A DNA stretch of 64,000 nucleotides from Talpa occidentalis (taxonomy: Eukaryota; Chordata; Mammalia; Eulipotyphla; Talpidae). The stretch spans positions 11,989,314 through 12,053,313 of the forward strand of contig NW_023601543.1 in NCBI RefSeq assembly GCF_014898055.3. Direction: 5' to 3'. A program made the translations under genes and the position numbers. The stretch's first letter is position 1; every line of letters begins with the position of its first letter. Below, in pieces: positions 9,926-20,420 of the stretch. The notes below the pieces were generated by a model. That model saw only the letters and a program-made list of their open reading frames with translations. It was not told the DNA's origin and ran no database searches.

Positions 9926-10975
9926 GGGGTTCTATCAATCATTTCTAAAAGGGTCAGAGGGAAAAATGGAAAAGGAGTGCTGGTGCGACCTCCCTAGTCA
10001 TCTCCGCCCACCCCCAGCAGCAGACAGCACCCAGACAGGAAAAGTTTTTTTTTTCTCCTGAGGATCAAGTGTTTGACCCAGAGGAAATTGCACAACTCAT
10101 CTACCCCAAACTGTTTCTGTCCCCAGAGAACAAACTAGATCTTCTGAGGGGGGATCAATCAAAGAGCTGTCTTCAGCAGTGGGAAGTGTCATGAGAATAA
10201 ACAGCTGCTCCCGCCACCCCGCACCCCCTCCTGCTGCTAAATGACTCTAGGGAAGAGGAAACTAGTCATCAAAGGCTTCTGCCACCTGTGCACAGCTGGT
10301 AGTTCCTGAGGTCACTCCTGTAGTGACTAGAGGAGTCACTTTATCCATGGGACGAAGTCACCGATCTGTCCATTCCTTGAAGGTCCAAAGAGTTACTGCC
10401 TCCTCCATCCTCTGAGCTGGGAAGCTCCTTTGTAAGCTGGGACATACTCATCTGAGATTCTCCTAGGTCAGCCACAGTGCCATCTTGGGAACAGCAAACC
10501 TTGAAAGATCCTCAGTATGACCAAAAAAAGGAGCTGGCCTGGGCTTTCTTCCTCTTTTCCCTTCAACCTTCTTAAAAAGGAAGACAAAAGGTCATTTCCC
10601 TTGAGCTACTTGCTGCTAAGTGTCACTCTTCCAGGGGATCCAGGCTGTTTGGGCCAGACCTTCCTTTCCCTGGCCCTCATGTTTCCAAGCCATCTGTCCG
10701 TGTAGAGGGTGTGAAGGTAAAGCTAGTTCCGTGTTCCAGATGGGGCAGAGTGGCTGGTGACTGCTAGAGGGCAGCAGAGGGCCAGGAGCAGGTCTCCAGC
10801 TGCTTAATGACTAGATGACAACCCTAGCAAAGGAGACAGGAGATCCCTCGTTGTCAAGGGACAGGTAGGATGGTCCCCAGCAGGTGAGACAGGCACATCT
10901 GGTTAGTGTTAACAGAATATGACTGGGACACATTATGATGGGTCCACTGGGTTGGTATATACTGTAACACACCAC
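9926..10975. other. Single-copy, slightly GC-richer sequence
   Basis: No supported exon or repeat. Around 10305-10350 there are short nested inverted repeats (GTGACT ... AGTCAC at about 10322-10338 and a related GTCACTCC arm just before), too short to interpret. Confidence 0.4.
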
Positions 10976-10981
10976 GGGGTA

Positions 10982-11058
10982 AGGTCAAGGTTCAGTAAAA
11001 GGGGAAGGAAGACACAGCCATAAAGATCAAGTCAGAACCAATGGTTGGTCAGAGTTCA
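10982..11058 (+). promoter_or_regulatory. Two DR1-type nuclear-receptor motifs
   Basis: AGGTCA-A-GGTTCA at 10982-10994 and TGGTCA-G-AGTTCA at 11046-11058 are both hexamer direct repeats spaced by one base, in the same orientation and 64 bp apart. DR1 elements bind RXR heterodimers such as PPAR/RXR, and HNF4, in general. Whether these are occupied is unknown. The surrounding sequence carries several related GTCAG/TTCA runs and might be an old LTR that I do not recognise. Confidence 0.35.
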
Positions 11059-11149
11059 CCTCAAAGTCAGAATCAGTCAGGGTTCAAGACCTAGAACTGG
11101 AATGATAAGCTCAATCATATCACTTAAGAAAGGACCAATAATACACTCG

Positions 11150-11260
11150 TTAAGATTGTGGACGTTAGAGTCACATAGCAACTTGGGTTTGAATCACTTC
11201 TCTGCCATCTATTAGTTAAATGACGTTTTGTTGAGTTGGTTTCTCAGCCTCTGAAATCAC
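11150..11260 (-). repeat. MIR-family SINE fragment
   Basis: 'agagtcacatagcaacttgg', 'gtttgaatcacttctctgcc' and 'tggtttctcagcctctgaaa' are antisense MIR landmarks, with the middle partly decayed. Confidence 0.6.
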
Positions 11261-11597
11261 AGGCATGGTGTAATAGAAATGTTTGTTGAACAAATTGTTT
11301 TTTATCCAGGGGTGGTTTGTAGCAAGATCAGGGTTGCTGATAGTCGCTTCCCATCTTAAAGTTCTTTTCCATTTGGTGCAATAATTGTTCTTGTTCTTTG
11401 TCTGAGAGGAGAGGACCAACTTCTAGGTGCTGCCTGGTGCCCAGCCATCAGGAGCCTAGTAGTTAGGGTTATCCAGTTAGCAGAGACCCAGGGGCCATAG
11501 GACTGGACAAATGCAAAGGTGTCTAGCCAGAATTCTGAAGTAAATTAATTCACAGGAAAACGATATTTTGACTTAGGCTAAAGTGGTATCTTTCCTA
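11261..11597. other. Single-copy sequence
   Basis: Nothing recognised up to the next SINE target site. Confidence 0.4.
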
Positions 11598-11615
11598 TAT
11601 ATTTATGATTCTTCT

Positions 11616-11880
11616 TTTTTTCCCAAAGATTTATTTTATTTATTTATGCATACAAGAGCTGGGGTGCAGGCCAGAGGTGGAGTGGGGGCAGGGTGAGAGG
11701 TTTCACCAGAGACAGAGTTGGGAGCAGAACAGGTGGATCGACTGAAATGCACTGCTGAGGGGAGCAGCAGGCGAGACAGGAGGTCTCCTGTGCTATGTGG
11801 GTCACCTTGCTGGCTAGGGATCGAACTCATGCTGCAGTGGCTGGAGATGGCTTGATAGCACTGAGACCATCAGGGAAGCC
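11616..11880 (-). mobile_element. tRNA-derived SINE (older subtype)
   Basis: The head at the right end (minus strand 'ggcttccctgatggtctcag') is more diverged than most copies. The body and AATAAA tail are intact. The target duplication 'tatatttatgattcttct' (11598-11615) is matched by 'tatatttatgactcttct' (11883-11900). Confidence 0.92.
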
Positions 11881-11900
11881 TCTATATTTATGACTCTTCT

Positions 11901-12359
11901 AATAGAAATAACGAGCTGAAAAATAAAAAAAGCCTGACTAAACAGATAGCAGTTGTGAGTGACCAGCAAGGCAACAGTTCAAATGCCTTGTTAAAATGAA
12001 GTGACCAAGTATATGCGATGGGTTTCCTGAATTTAGAACTTGGAACAGATAATGGATATTAGTGGAAGCCTTGTGAAGTCTGAATAAAGGCTGTAGTATG
12101 GCTAGTAGCATTGTACTAATATTAAGTGGTAAATTTTGACAAATGTTCCACAGTTACGTAAGATGTTAATATCAGGGAAAGCTACATGACATTTGCTTTA
12201 GAACTCTTCAATAAATCTAAAATTATTAAAAAAGATTTTTTTGGGGGGCATTAGTGGCCAAAGTCTTACTTTAACAGTGTGGGCTCTGTTTTACTGTTTT
12301 GTTTTTTTATTTCAGTGCACTGTGTTTAGAGACATTTTTGAAAACACGTAGGGTTGGGA
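11901..12359. other. Single-copy sequence
   Basis: AT-rich. No recognised element. Confidence 0.4.
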
Positions 12360-12680
12360 TAAGGGAGTTAGGATACCTTTTACTACATACAGAGTTTTGA
12401 ATATCGCCCTTTTTCTTTCCATCGTCTATGTGCAATTTCACATGCCATTAAAAGTTCACCCAAGTGGAATTGTTAATATGCGCAATGTATTTAACCAGGT
12501 CCATGCTGAAGTGCATTTCACTTGTTACCATGTAAACAATGCTGCCAAATATACTTATGTACAGACATCTTTGTGCTTATTTCCGACATGTTTCTTGGGG
12601 GTAAACACCTCAAAGTATAATTATTGCATCAAAGAAAACAAACTTTTAAAAAGATCTTCACACTTAATACCACCTCACCC
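12360..12680 (-). mobile_element. Ancient L1M/HAL1-type 3' fragment
   Basis: 'gttcacccaagtggaattgt' and 'aacaatgctgccaaatatac', followed by 'cagacatctttgtgcttatt', resemble the antisense 3' region of old L1 elements. It served as the target site for the young L1 immediately to the right. The 134-codon frame at 12397-12801 runs across the junction and is not a gene. Confidence 0.5.
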
Positions 12681-12690
12681 TCCAGCACAT

Positions 12691-13916
12691 TTTTTTTTAG
12701 ATTTTTTTTTATTTTTATATTCCCCATACAATTGCAACCCCGATTTTGACCCCAATCCCTCCTCACCCCCACCCCCACCAAAGAGTGTGTCTGGTTCATA
12801 GTTGTTTGTTGATTTTGATTTTTTCCTTTCTTATTCTTTTTCTTGGTCCATGTTTAGGTTTTCTAGATTCCTGCTATGAGTGAGACCATCCGGTATTTTT
12901 CTTTTTCTTTCTGCCTTATTTCGCTGAGCATGATCCCTTCCAGCGCCATCCATGTTGCTGCATATTGCATGTGTTTATCTTTTTTGAATGCTGAGTAATA
13001 TTCCATGGTGTATATGCACTACATCTTCTTGATCCAGTCATCTATTTTTGGGCATTTGGGTTGTTTCCAAAGCTTGGCTATTGTAAACAGTGCTGCTATA
13101 AACATAGGGGTGCAGGTGTTCTTTGGAATTGATGTTTCTGTGTCCTTTGGGTAAATACCTAGGAGTGGAATTGCTGGCTCATATGGAAGCTCTGTCTTTT
13201 GTAGGTTGAGGAATCTCCACACAGCTCTCCATAGTGGTTGGACCAGTTTGCACTCCCACCAGCAGTGCAGGAGAGTTCCTTTCTCTCCACATCCTCGCCA
13301 ACATTTGTTGTTGCTAGTTTTTTTAATATGTGTCATTCTCACTGGTGTGAGATGGTATCTCATGGTAGTTTTGATTTGCATTTCCCTGATTGCAGGTGAC
13401 ATTGAACATTTTTTCATATGCCTGTTGGCCATTTGCATTTCCTCTTCGGAGAAGTTTCTTTTTAGCTCTTCTGCCCATTTTTTGACAGGATTATTTTCTT
13501 TGTTTTTGTTGAGTCTCATCAGCTCTTTGTAGATTTTTGTGATCAGTCCTTTATCATTCGTGTTGGGTGCAAAAATGTTCTCCCAGTTGGTGGGGTTTCT
13601 CTTTGTTTTAGTTATTGTCTCTTTTGCTGTGCAGAAGCTCTTTAATTTGATGTAGTCCCAGCTGTTGATCTTTGCCTTCACTATCACTGCTTTGGGTGAT
13701 GTGTCTGTAAAGATGTCTTTGAGGTGCATGTCATGTATTGTTTCGCCAATATTTCCTTCTATGTATTTTATGGTTTCAGGTCTTATGTCTAGTTCTTTAA
13801 TCCATTTTGAGTTGTTTTTTGTGCATGGTGTAAGGTAGTAGTCAAGTTTCATTCTTTTGCATGTAGCGACCCAGTTTTCCCAGCACCATTTATTGAACAA
13901 ACTTTCTTTGATCCAG
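12691..13916 (-). mobile_element. Young L1, 5'-truncated, with 3' UTR and A-rich tail
   Basis: The element reads on the minus strand from ORF2 into a G-rich 3' UTR (C-rich on + at about 12750-12780) and an A-rich tail (T runs at 12691-12715). The target duplication is 'tccagcacattttttt' (from 12681) and 'tccagcacgttttttt' (from 13917). Only about the last 1.2 kb of a full L1 (about 6 kb) is present, the usual outcome of incomplete reverse transcription. The long open stretch of ORF2 indicates a recent, lineage-specific L1. Confidence 0.93.
12863..13915 (-). pseudogene. L1 ORF2 C-terminal fragment with one nonsense codon
   Basis: About 300 codons of the ORF2p C-terminal region, downstream of the endonuclease and reverse-transcriptase domains, are open from the 5' truncation to a TAG at 13019-13021. 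The L1 family has a tryptophan there (after 'IDDWIKKM'), so TGG to TAG fits. The same frame then continues to what looks like the natural stop at 12863-12865. The terminal cysteine-rich motif is intact: '[18 protein letters not shown]', i.e. C-x3-C-x7-H-x4-C, at about residues 208-225 of the open frame. No start codon belongs to this fragment; it cannot retrotranspose. Confidence 0.93.
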
Positions 13917-13932
13917 TCCAGCACGTTTTTTT

Positions 13933-14399
13933 AACCAATTTATACAGCCAGTGGCAGAGTGCCTTTCTCATTGCTCCCTAATCAACATTGAGACTTATCA
14001 TTAAGAATCTTCCACGTGAACTTGCTTTAACTTGGCCTCCTGCTGAGAATCTCCAGTTCAACCTGCAGTTTTCTTAATGACCATTTTAATATCTAATTTC
14101 TTAACATGGTAGCTACCTGGGACATGATCATTATTAAAGAAAATAGTAAACTGATGAGGAAATTCTCTTAAACTTTATTTCCAGGACTATTGTGAAAGTC
14201 ACAGACAAATATTATGATTCCTTTTGATATTTACATGCACACACATAGACACACACTTTAATACCACTAAAGGGAGGGGGTTGGGACAACCAGTGAATGT
14301 TGCCATTTAGGGAGTCACCTTCTTACTGGGATTTGGGGACAACCTCGCATGACCGGGGTTTACTGAAATGTACCATCTCCTCACACTGGGAGTTCCTCC
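13933..14399. other. Single-copy sequence
   Basis: Contains a short CA-rich stretch at about 14236-14260. No repeat or exon recognised. Confidence 0.4.
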
Positions 14400-14455
14400 T
14401 AGGGAATATGTAGTTGCTCAGCAAACATCTCAATAAATGTTGGAAATCTAGCTGT
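14400..14455 (-). repeat. MIR/L2 tail fragment
   Basis: 'gtagttgctcagcaaacatc' followed by 'tcaataaatgttggaaat' resembles the antisense terminal motif of MIR/L2 ('tagtaggtgctcaataaatgtt'). Confidence 0.5.
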
Positions 14456-16560
14456 TTAACCTGCAGTAGGTGCAATGGAGGCAAAAGAACCTAGAATGTT
14501 CTTGGTGGTGGCAATATCATTTCTGCTCCTAGCTCACTGTGTTGGATGGTAGTGGAACTCGGGGACCTCACTTGACACTGCGATTCTGGGGGAGAGCATC
14601 CTAGCCAGGAGCTGACCTCCTGTTCTGCCACAGGGACTGCTGTGTCAGAAAAGGAGCTGCTGGCACTGGGGAAGTAGATTTTTACGCTTCTGTCGCCCTT
14701 CACAGTCTCAGGTCTGCTCATATTTATAAGACTGCTTTAATAGTCTTGTAATTACATCTGGAGACAGGAGACAGCATCTTTTGATAGTTCAAGTCCTAAC
14801 GCATTTAAATTGCCCTCCTAATGCTGTAAAAGATTCAAATTATATATTCTGGTTTGGACTAGACAGCAATAAATGTCTAGGTGCCACCCACTCTGGTATT
14901 TAACTCCTTGGTGCCATCTGTTTTGATAGTCCTCACACGGACTGTATACTAGGGCTTTCCCAGCTCCTGGCTCAAAAGGATCAGGTTGGGAGATAAATTT
15001 TGCTATTCAAAATATATTAAAAAGGCAGAAGCAGTTTGTAAACACTGCTTTGGAAAGCTAGGCAAGCAATAAAGTCAAGGACAGGAACCTGATTCAGTAA
15101 AGGAAACATTTCACAAGATTGTCATCTACTTTATTTTTAAAGCTGCAATAAGATGTAACGATAAAAAGGCCAATGATGCATTTCAGCCAAGTGATATGAA
15201 CTCTTGCTAAACCAATTAAACTGTCAGTATACTATGGTTTCACATTTTCTATAACATACTAGGTCACCTTAGGACACTTAGTCACTTATGACTTTTTACC
15301 ACTGATGCAAAATCAATTTGGCAATTTATACTCTTACATTTCATTATGAAAGTATATAATTCTGCAAGAAAGCTGCTGGGAAAATAAGCCATTTCTGAAG
15401 CCCATTTATTCCTGTCCTGTTCAAGCAGAGTTGGAAAGGAATAAAACCAATCACACTATCTGATGCTTTGAGACTTCTAGTACTTTTTGATTTATAGGAT
15501 TTCTTAAAAAGGCATACCAAGTACACAATTTCTAACTCTGGACTCACTTCTGAGTGTTAGATAAAATTGTGGATGTTAGAAAGTGAGAATTTTGACTGGA
15601 GAGTTCCCTTGTGCACCAACCTTCTTTTGTTTTGGAGTATGTGGACTGAAAGAAACTTTTGCTTAAGCATGCCAGTGGACAGACTTCTTCCATGTCCGGT
15701 ACTGGGAGTTTGGAGCACCAGTGCTCCCTCAATGGATGGAGCAGATAGTGATTCATGTTTAATACTATCACATTGCTCTGTTTATTTTTTTGAAACTATG
15801 AGCTATAGAATGATAAACTAGCTATATTTGAGAGGAGGGGTGGGGGAAAAGGAATAGGAAGGGTTGGAAGCTTTATCGTCATCATCATCACCATCATCAT
15901 CATTAAGCTTTCATTTGGAAATAGCTTCCCTTTTCCTGTCTAGGACAAAGACAACACTGCCTTTGGAAAACCAATGGCAGTAATAAAATGCACAAGACAT
16001 AGCCTTAGTTTTAGGTGCTCATTAGCACAGTAGAAGACAGATCTGTTCACATAAGATCATGCAGCAAACAAGAGTGTAATTAACACTGACAGCATAGCCC
16101 TTTTCTTCTGTTATGAACTTAACGAGGGTTTCCTTTAACCCTCCCTTATGACTATTAATCATACTTGTAAACACATCTTCCTCCTCCCCAAGCTTAAATC
16201 AGATATATGCTTCTAACACCATGGCTGCATTAACACTGGGCCATTTAAATTGGAGATTTAAACTTGAGGTTCTCTGCTTTTTTTGGTTCAAGTCATGGTT
16301 ACAACTTTATTAATTTCCATTCAACTTGGGATCAAGCATCTGTAGTTTTCCCATGATATAAGGATTGTGTGCTACTTGTCTACCCCTACTGTCTCAGGTA
16401 TTTCCACTCTGAAGAAATCGCTCCTAGTTGTATACCTTCCTTAGATTCAAGTTTGGATATCTGAGAACACATAGAATGAAAAGAGAAACTTAGAGTAGGA
16501 ATTGAATGATTACAGTGAGAGTCACTCGGTACTTTCCATCTTGCTGAGAAAGGTATTAGC
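14456..16560. other. Single-copy sequence with a TCA/CAT repeat
   Basis: About 2 kb without recognisable transposons. It includes a (CAT)n-type tract at 15876-15904. Frames of 60-85 codons here have no protein-like features. Confidence 0.45.
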
Positions 16561-16564
16561 ACTG

Positions 16565-16760
16565 GATATAGCTGACTTTCTGTGCACCTACATTGTCTCA
16601 TTTAAACTTACAACAACCCTGTGAAGTAGGTAATATTATTCCCTACTTTAGAGATGAGGACTATAGCTCATGGAGATTAAGTAATTTGCCAAGGGAATAA
16701 TGCTAGAACTGGTAGAGTTTAGTTTCCATTTCAGGACTTTTGCTCTGATTCTGATATTTT
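16565..16760 (+). repeat. MIR-family SINE, sense
   Basis: In order: 'tctcatttaaacttacaaca', 'accctgtgaagtaggtaata', 'ttattccctactttagagat', 'agattaagtaatttgccaag' and 'gaactggtagagtttagttt'. This is one of the best preserved MIR cores in the window. Confidence 0.85.
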
Positions 16761-16788
16761 ATTGGCTCCATCAGGGTTATTAATTGTT

Positions 16789-17122
16789 TTTTTTTGTTAT
16801 TTTTTTATAGAGGCATGTTTATTTATTTATTTATTTATTTATTTATTTGTTTGTTTGTTTGTTTGTTTTGTTTACACATGCACTGGGTACAGCCAGAAGC
16901 ACGGGAGGGTGAGAGAATTCACCAGAGCCAGAGCGGGGAGCAGAACAGGCAGAAGGACCGGAGTACACTGCTGAGGGGAGCAGCGGGCGGCAGGAGAGGT
17001 CTGCGCGCCATGTGGGACCCTCCTCTGGTGGCCGGGGAGCAGCCGGGGATCGAACCAGCGCCGTAGAGGCCACTGGCAGGTTCGCAACCCAGCGCTCAAC
17101 CGCTGCGCCACCGGGGAGGCCC
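16789..17122 (-). mobile_element. tRNA-derived SINE, subtype B with 3' extension
   Basis: At about 334 bp this is the longest copy. The head on the minus strand is 'ggcctccccggtggcgcagc'. Box A-like 'tggcgcagcggttgagcg' lies at 17093-17110 and box B-like 'ggttcgatcccc' at 17045-17056. The tail has TTTA/GTTT-type repeats (16816-16870) followed, on the minus strand, by 'catgcctctataaaaaaa'. The same extension occurs in the copy at 49139. The perfect 17-bp duplication 'cagggttattaattgtt' (16772-16788, 17123-17139) marks a recent insertion. Confidence 0.95.
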
Positions 17123-17239
17123 CAGGGTTATTAATTGTTGATAGAGTGAAGTCTTGATATATCGGGCTATATAGGGAATGGTAGCACATCATAACAGGGT
17201 TCCAGAAGGTGTGGAATATACACTTTTGGCTGTTTTTAA

Positions 17240-17950
17240 ATTAAGAATCATTTGTTGGTATAATACCTGCTGATTTTAGAAAATTAGAAAGTGCAGATTA
17301 GATGGAAGGAAATAATTCACTCCTAATATTAAGGTCCAGAGATGACCACTCTTAATGGCTTGTCTAAATAGACTTCAAAATGTTACATATTTAAGAAGAT
17401 TTTACAAAAATAGTGGGCAAACTATGAATCCGAGACATAAAGCAGGGGAGGGGTGGGGGGAGAGGGGTCACAATGGGAGGGAATAGCACCAGGGAATATG
17501 GTGATGTTTCATGGGTGATGTGGTGGTGGGAATATTGTGAGGATTACTCCTGAGGGGAGAAGTCAAACATTGTACAAAAATGAACAACGATGTAAAATTT
17601 TTTTTTTAAAAAGGTTTGAAATATATAGACCATTTTTATTGTTTTTAAAACAACCTAATAATATTTTATGAGGATTTTCCAAAGTTATCTGTTATTACAT
17701 AGATGTCAGTGTTATTTTAATGATTATGAAATAGTCTGTTGTCTTGGGTGTGCATAATATATTTAACCAATCCTTCTTGTATCTCTTAATGAGAATCAGT
17801 TCTCTGGTTTGAGATGGCTCCTCTGATGTCACAAAATGCTTGTTAAAATGTTCAGAATATGCATTTCATTTATTAGGATAGCTATAGGTTGAGTGTACAC
17901 CTCTTATGCGCCTCTTTGCCAGCTGTTTGTTTCCAAAGATGTGACCCAAA
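17240..17950 (-). mobile_element. Ancient L1M 3' region, interrupted by an L1 3' end
   Basis: Flanks such as 'ggtccagagatgaccactct' (17332) and 'atatatttaaccaatccttc' (17757) read as antisense old L1 3' sequence. The insert at 17402-17605 separates collinear halves. Boundaries are approximate. Confidence 0.5.
17402..17605 (+). mobile_element. L1 3'-UTR insertion of a second L1 lineage, sense
   Basis: 'caaactatgaatccgagaca', then 'aggggaggggtggggggaga', is homologous to the 3' UTR of the young L1 at 12691-13916 (minus-strand 'caactatgaaccagacacac', then a G-rich tract). It is followed by about 130 bp that the other lacks, including 'gggaatatggtgatgtttca' and 'gaggggagaagtcaaacatt', and an A/T-rich end. 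The imperfect duplication 'ttaagaagattt' (17391) and 'ttaaaaaggttt' (17606) suggests a severely 5'-truncated insertion. Confidence 0.65.
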
Positions 17951-18169
17951 AGTTTTACTTTGAGGGCTTCAGGTTAGACATCCATGGGCAACACTAAAAA
18001 CCAGTAGCCCTGACAGGCAGCTAGAAACATGGTGGAAGAACACAAGGTCATTTAAGGAAAATGGTGACTCTTTTTCCTGGAATTCTCATTGGGAGCATCC
18101 GCTGAGTCGAGCTACTGAAGATTTTGGTTAGAAAGCAATTGTTTCTGTTTAATCAATGTTGTGTCTGTT

Positions 18170-18450
18170 GAGTCAGTCATGGTATATCCATACAGTAGAC
18201 TATTATAAAGTGGTTAATGATAATGCTTTCAAGGATTATTTCAAGCTATGAAAAAAAAATGATCATTAGATAATGCTAAAATTTTCTAAAAATGGGATAA
18301 TAAATATTTTCAGTTTTCTGAAAAGATCATCCACCTCTATGCTTAAATACCTGGGGGTATTTTAGGGGATGGTGGGATAACAGTTCATTATTATTTCGCT
18401 TTCTATTTTCCTGCCTATTCAAAAAATTTATAGCAACTTATATATTTTGT
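18170..18450 (+). mobile_element. Ancient L1M 3' end, sense
   Basis: 'catggtatatccatacagta', 'gactattataaagtggttaa' and 'gctttctattttcctgccta' follow the L1M 3' UTR order ('tacatccatacaatggaatactatgcagcc...'). Confidence 0.6.
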
Positions 18451-18544
18451 ACTAAAAAGAAGAAATTGTCTTACTTGGAGAGAAATAGCAAGTTATTACT
18501 TAATGCTAAATTTTTTCTAAGTACCATTTTTGCTGATTTATGTT

Positions 18545-18700
18545 GTGCTTGGCGTCCTACTGGTTTTTCCGTATTCACAACAATTTCAAAAGGTTCCATT
18601 ATGGCTCATTTGAGGAAGTCATTTGCCTACAACCACACTGAGTGGATGGGGCAGAGCCAGGGTTTGAACTTGGGTCTCATTATTTACAGAGAGTAGTGGC
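18545..18700 (+). repeat. MIR-family SINE fragment, sense
   Basis: 'gaggaagtcatttgcctaca' and 'cagagccagggtttgaactt', followed by 'gggtctc', are the MIR distal core landmarks. Confidence 0.65.
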
Positions 18701-18869
18701 AAAATATAGGGAAGTAAATTTTTTTCCTAATTGGTTATAAACCAAGCAGTCAGGGCAGTACTGGGAGAAGAAAATCCAAGTTGGTGGCCAGGGCATATAG
18801 GTAGAAAGCATTCCTGCTGGTGAAACCTGGGAGGTTCCTTTGGCGCCAGGGGTTAGCCCAGGGGCCCTG

Positions 18870-18985
18870 CATCCCTGGGGTTAATAACATCTAACCTCAT
18901 AGCTTTATTGGGAGGATTAAATGAAACAATGCATGGAGAGGGCACATGGTAGACGCTTGCCAATAATGGTAGCTCGTATTATTAT
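18870..18985 (-). repeat. MIR-family SINE 3' half
   Basis: 'tattgggaggattaaatgaa', 'acaatgcatggagagggcac' and 'ggtagacgcttgccaataat' correspond to the antisense MIR 5' half ('gtgaggattaaatgag...gcacatagtaggcgctcaat'). Confidence 0.7.
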
Positions 18986-19690
18986 TTCTCTCATTTAGGA
19001 CCTTGCTTGTTATAGGGATTAGAGGCTCCAAGAAGCCCCAGGCAGGACATGTTTACCCTGGTGAATCCTGTCACATCTTAATAGTCCTCAAACATTCCTG
19101 ACCATTTGAAATGCCTTGTATTTGAACCTTTCAAATAAACAAGCCCTAATCAGCTTTGTGGACCCTACCAGCTTTTTCAGAAAACTACTCTGCTTTTGGG
19201 GGGTTATTTATTTACTCACTGAAAACAGGGATTGTGTAATACAAGAAAAGCAGGAGGTGATTGGTTTGGAGTTAATAGACAAGCTTTTATTTTATTTTTT
19301 TCCTTTAACCTGAGGCGGCTTGATTGGGTTAGGCTCCTTTAAGACTCTTAGAGAGTCTGGGAATTTTGAGCACAAAAGCTCTGCAGGGAGGCCACCAAAG
19401 ACAGCAGGCTCTTCACCAATCTTTGTACATTGTTAAATTTTTCTTTCTGGGTTTTTTTTTTTTCTTCTCCTCAATCCATAGATTTGAGTGGCATTATCTT
19501 GAAGCCATGGAGATTTAAGAAACAACTGAGGTTGGCCTCTCTTTGTTGAGCTTATGAAAGCCATATTTAGTTTTAGGAGGAATGTGTTTTCCCCTTGGGA
19601 GGCCCCTCTATACCTGCAGCCATCAGAAATTCCATATTAAAATCCCACATTTAAGTCTTTACAGCTAAAGTCTGCTCTTGCGTGTCTGGA
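18986..19690. other. Single-copy sequence
   Basis: No recognised repeat or exon. Confidence 0.4.
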
Positions 19691-19699
19691 CCAGGTCCA

Positions 19700-20420
19700 G
19701 CTGTCAGACTGAGATATTATTGACTTTCTCTTCTCAAGTGAGGTGGCTTACATCTGCTGGCTCCATTTCTTTCCCACTCATTCTGAAACACCTTGTAATC
19801 TGGCTGCGACCACTGCCTCTTTACTAAAACTGCTCCCCTGCAAGTTACTAACAAGGGACTTTTTGCTGAATCCATTGGGACTAATTTTTCTTTCTCCTCC
19901 TTGAATGTTTGTCTCCCCTTGACTGTGACCCCATATCTGTGTTTCCCTCCTGTCCCTCCGAGCATTTCTCTTCTCCTTTTGGATGCAAATCTTCCTCTTC
20001 CATCCAAATGTTGACTGTTCTTCCAAGGAATGTTTTTTGAGCTCTCTTCTCCCCCTGCTCTTCATTGTCAGAACTTCAGCTGCTACTTCAGTGTCATTAA
20101 CTCTCCAGTTCTGACTTCTTATTCAGGCCCAGTCCTATATTTCTTAGGGCTTACTCATAATTAAAATGGTCTTTCATGAGGCAAGCATTGTGTTTTGTAC
20201 CTTATATATGTCCTGTCTTATTCTCCCAACGCTCTTCAAGGCAGATAGTCTTAAGTATAGTTTACATAAGAGGAAACCAGCTCAAGGAAGTTACATATGT
20301 TTGTATTTTTCCATTCAGATCTCCTACCATCAACAGAAACTCAGCAGGTCCAAAAGAGAATTCATTCTTCCCTGGCTCCAAACTCTAAATTCCCTCTCAC
20401 TTTAAGGCAGTACCACTCTC
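19700..20420 (+). mobile_element. LINE-2 ORF2 fragment, sense, split by a MIR
   Basis: 'ctgcctctttactaaaactg' (19813) matches the L2 'ccactccaccgaaactgctc' region. 'gaatgttttttgagctctct' (20028) fits the region before and at PQGSVLGP, and 'cagcaggtccaaaagagaat' (20343) matches 'aacatgtccaaaacggaact' further along ORF2. The order is correct and the frame is destroyed. A MIR-like insert lies at about 20180-20300. Minus-strand frames of 95-96 codons here are chance. Confidence 0.6.
20180..20300 (+). repeat. MIR-like SINE inside the L2 fragment
   Basis: 'tgtcttattctcccaacgct', then 'aggcagatagtcttaagtat' and 'ataagaggaaaccagctcaa', follow the sense MIR core. Confidence 0.55.

Noticed and set aside
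12397..12801. 134-codon open frame on the + strand
   Set aside because: It crosses from an old L1 fragment into the antisense 3' UTR of the young L1; no gene features.
15876..15904. CAT repeat as possible polyhistidine or polyserine coding
   Set aside because: No surrounding open frame or splice context; a simple repeat.
17045..17110. tRNA gene-like box A and box B
   Set aside because: They belong to the tRNA-derived SINE head; there is no complete cloverleaf or acceptor stem.
16843..17192. Long minus-strand frames of 76-106 codons
   Set aside because: They are the GC-rich SINE subtype B read in two frames; the same peptides recur at 49184-49515 in another SINE copy.
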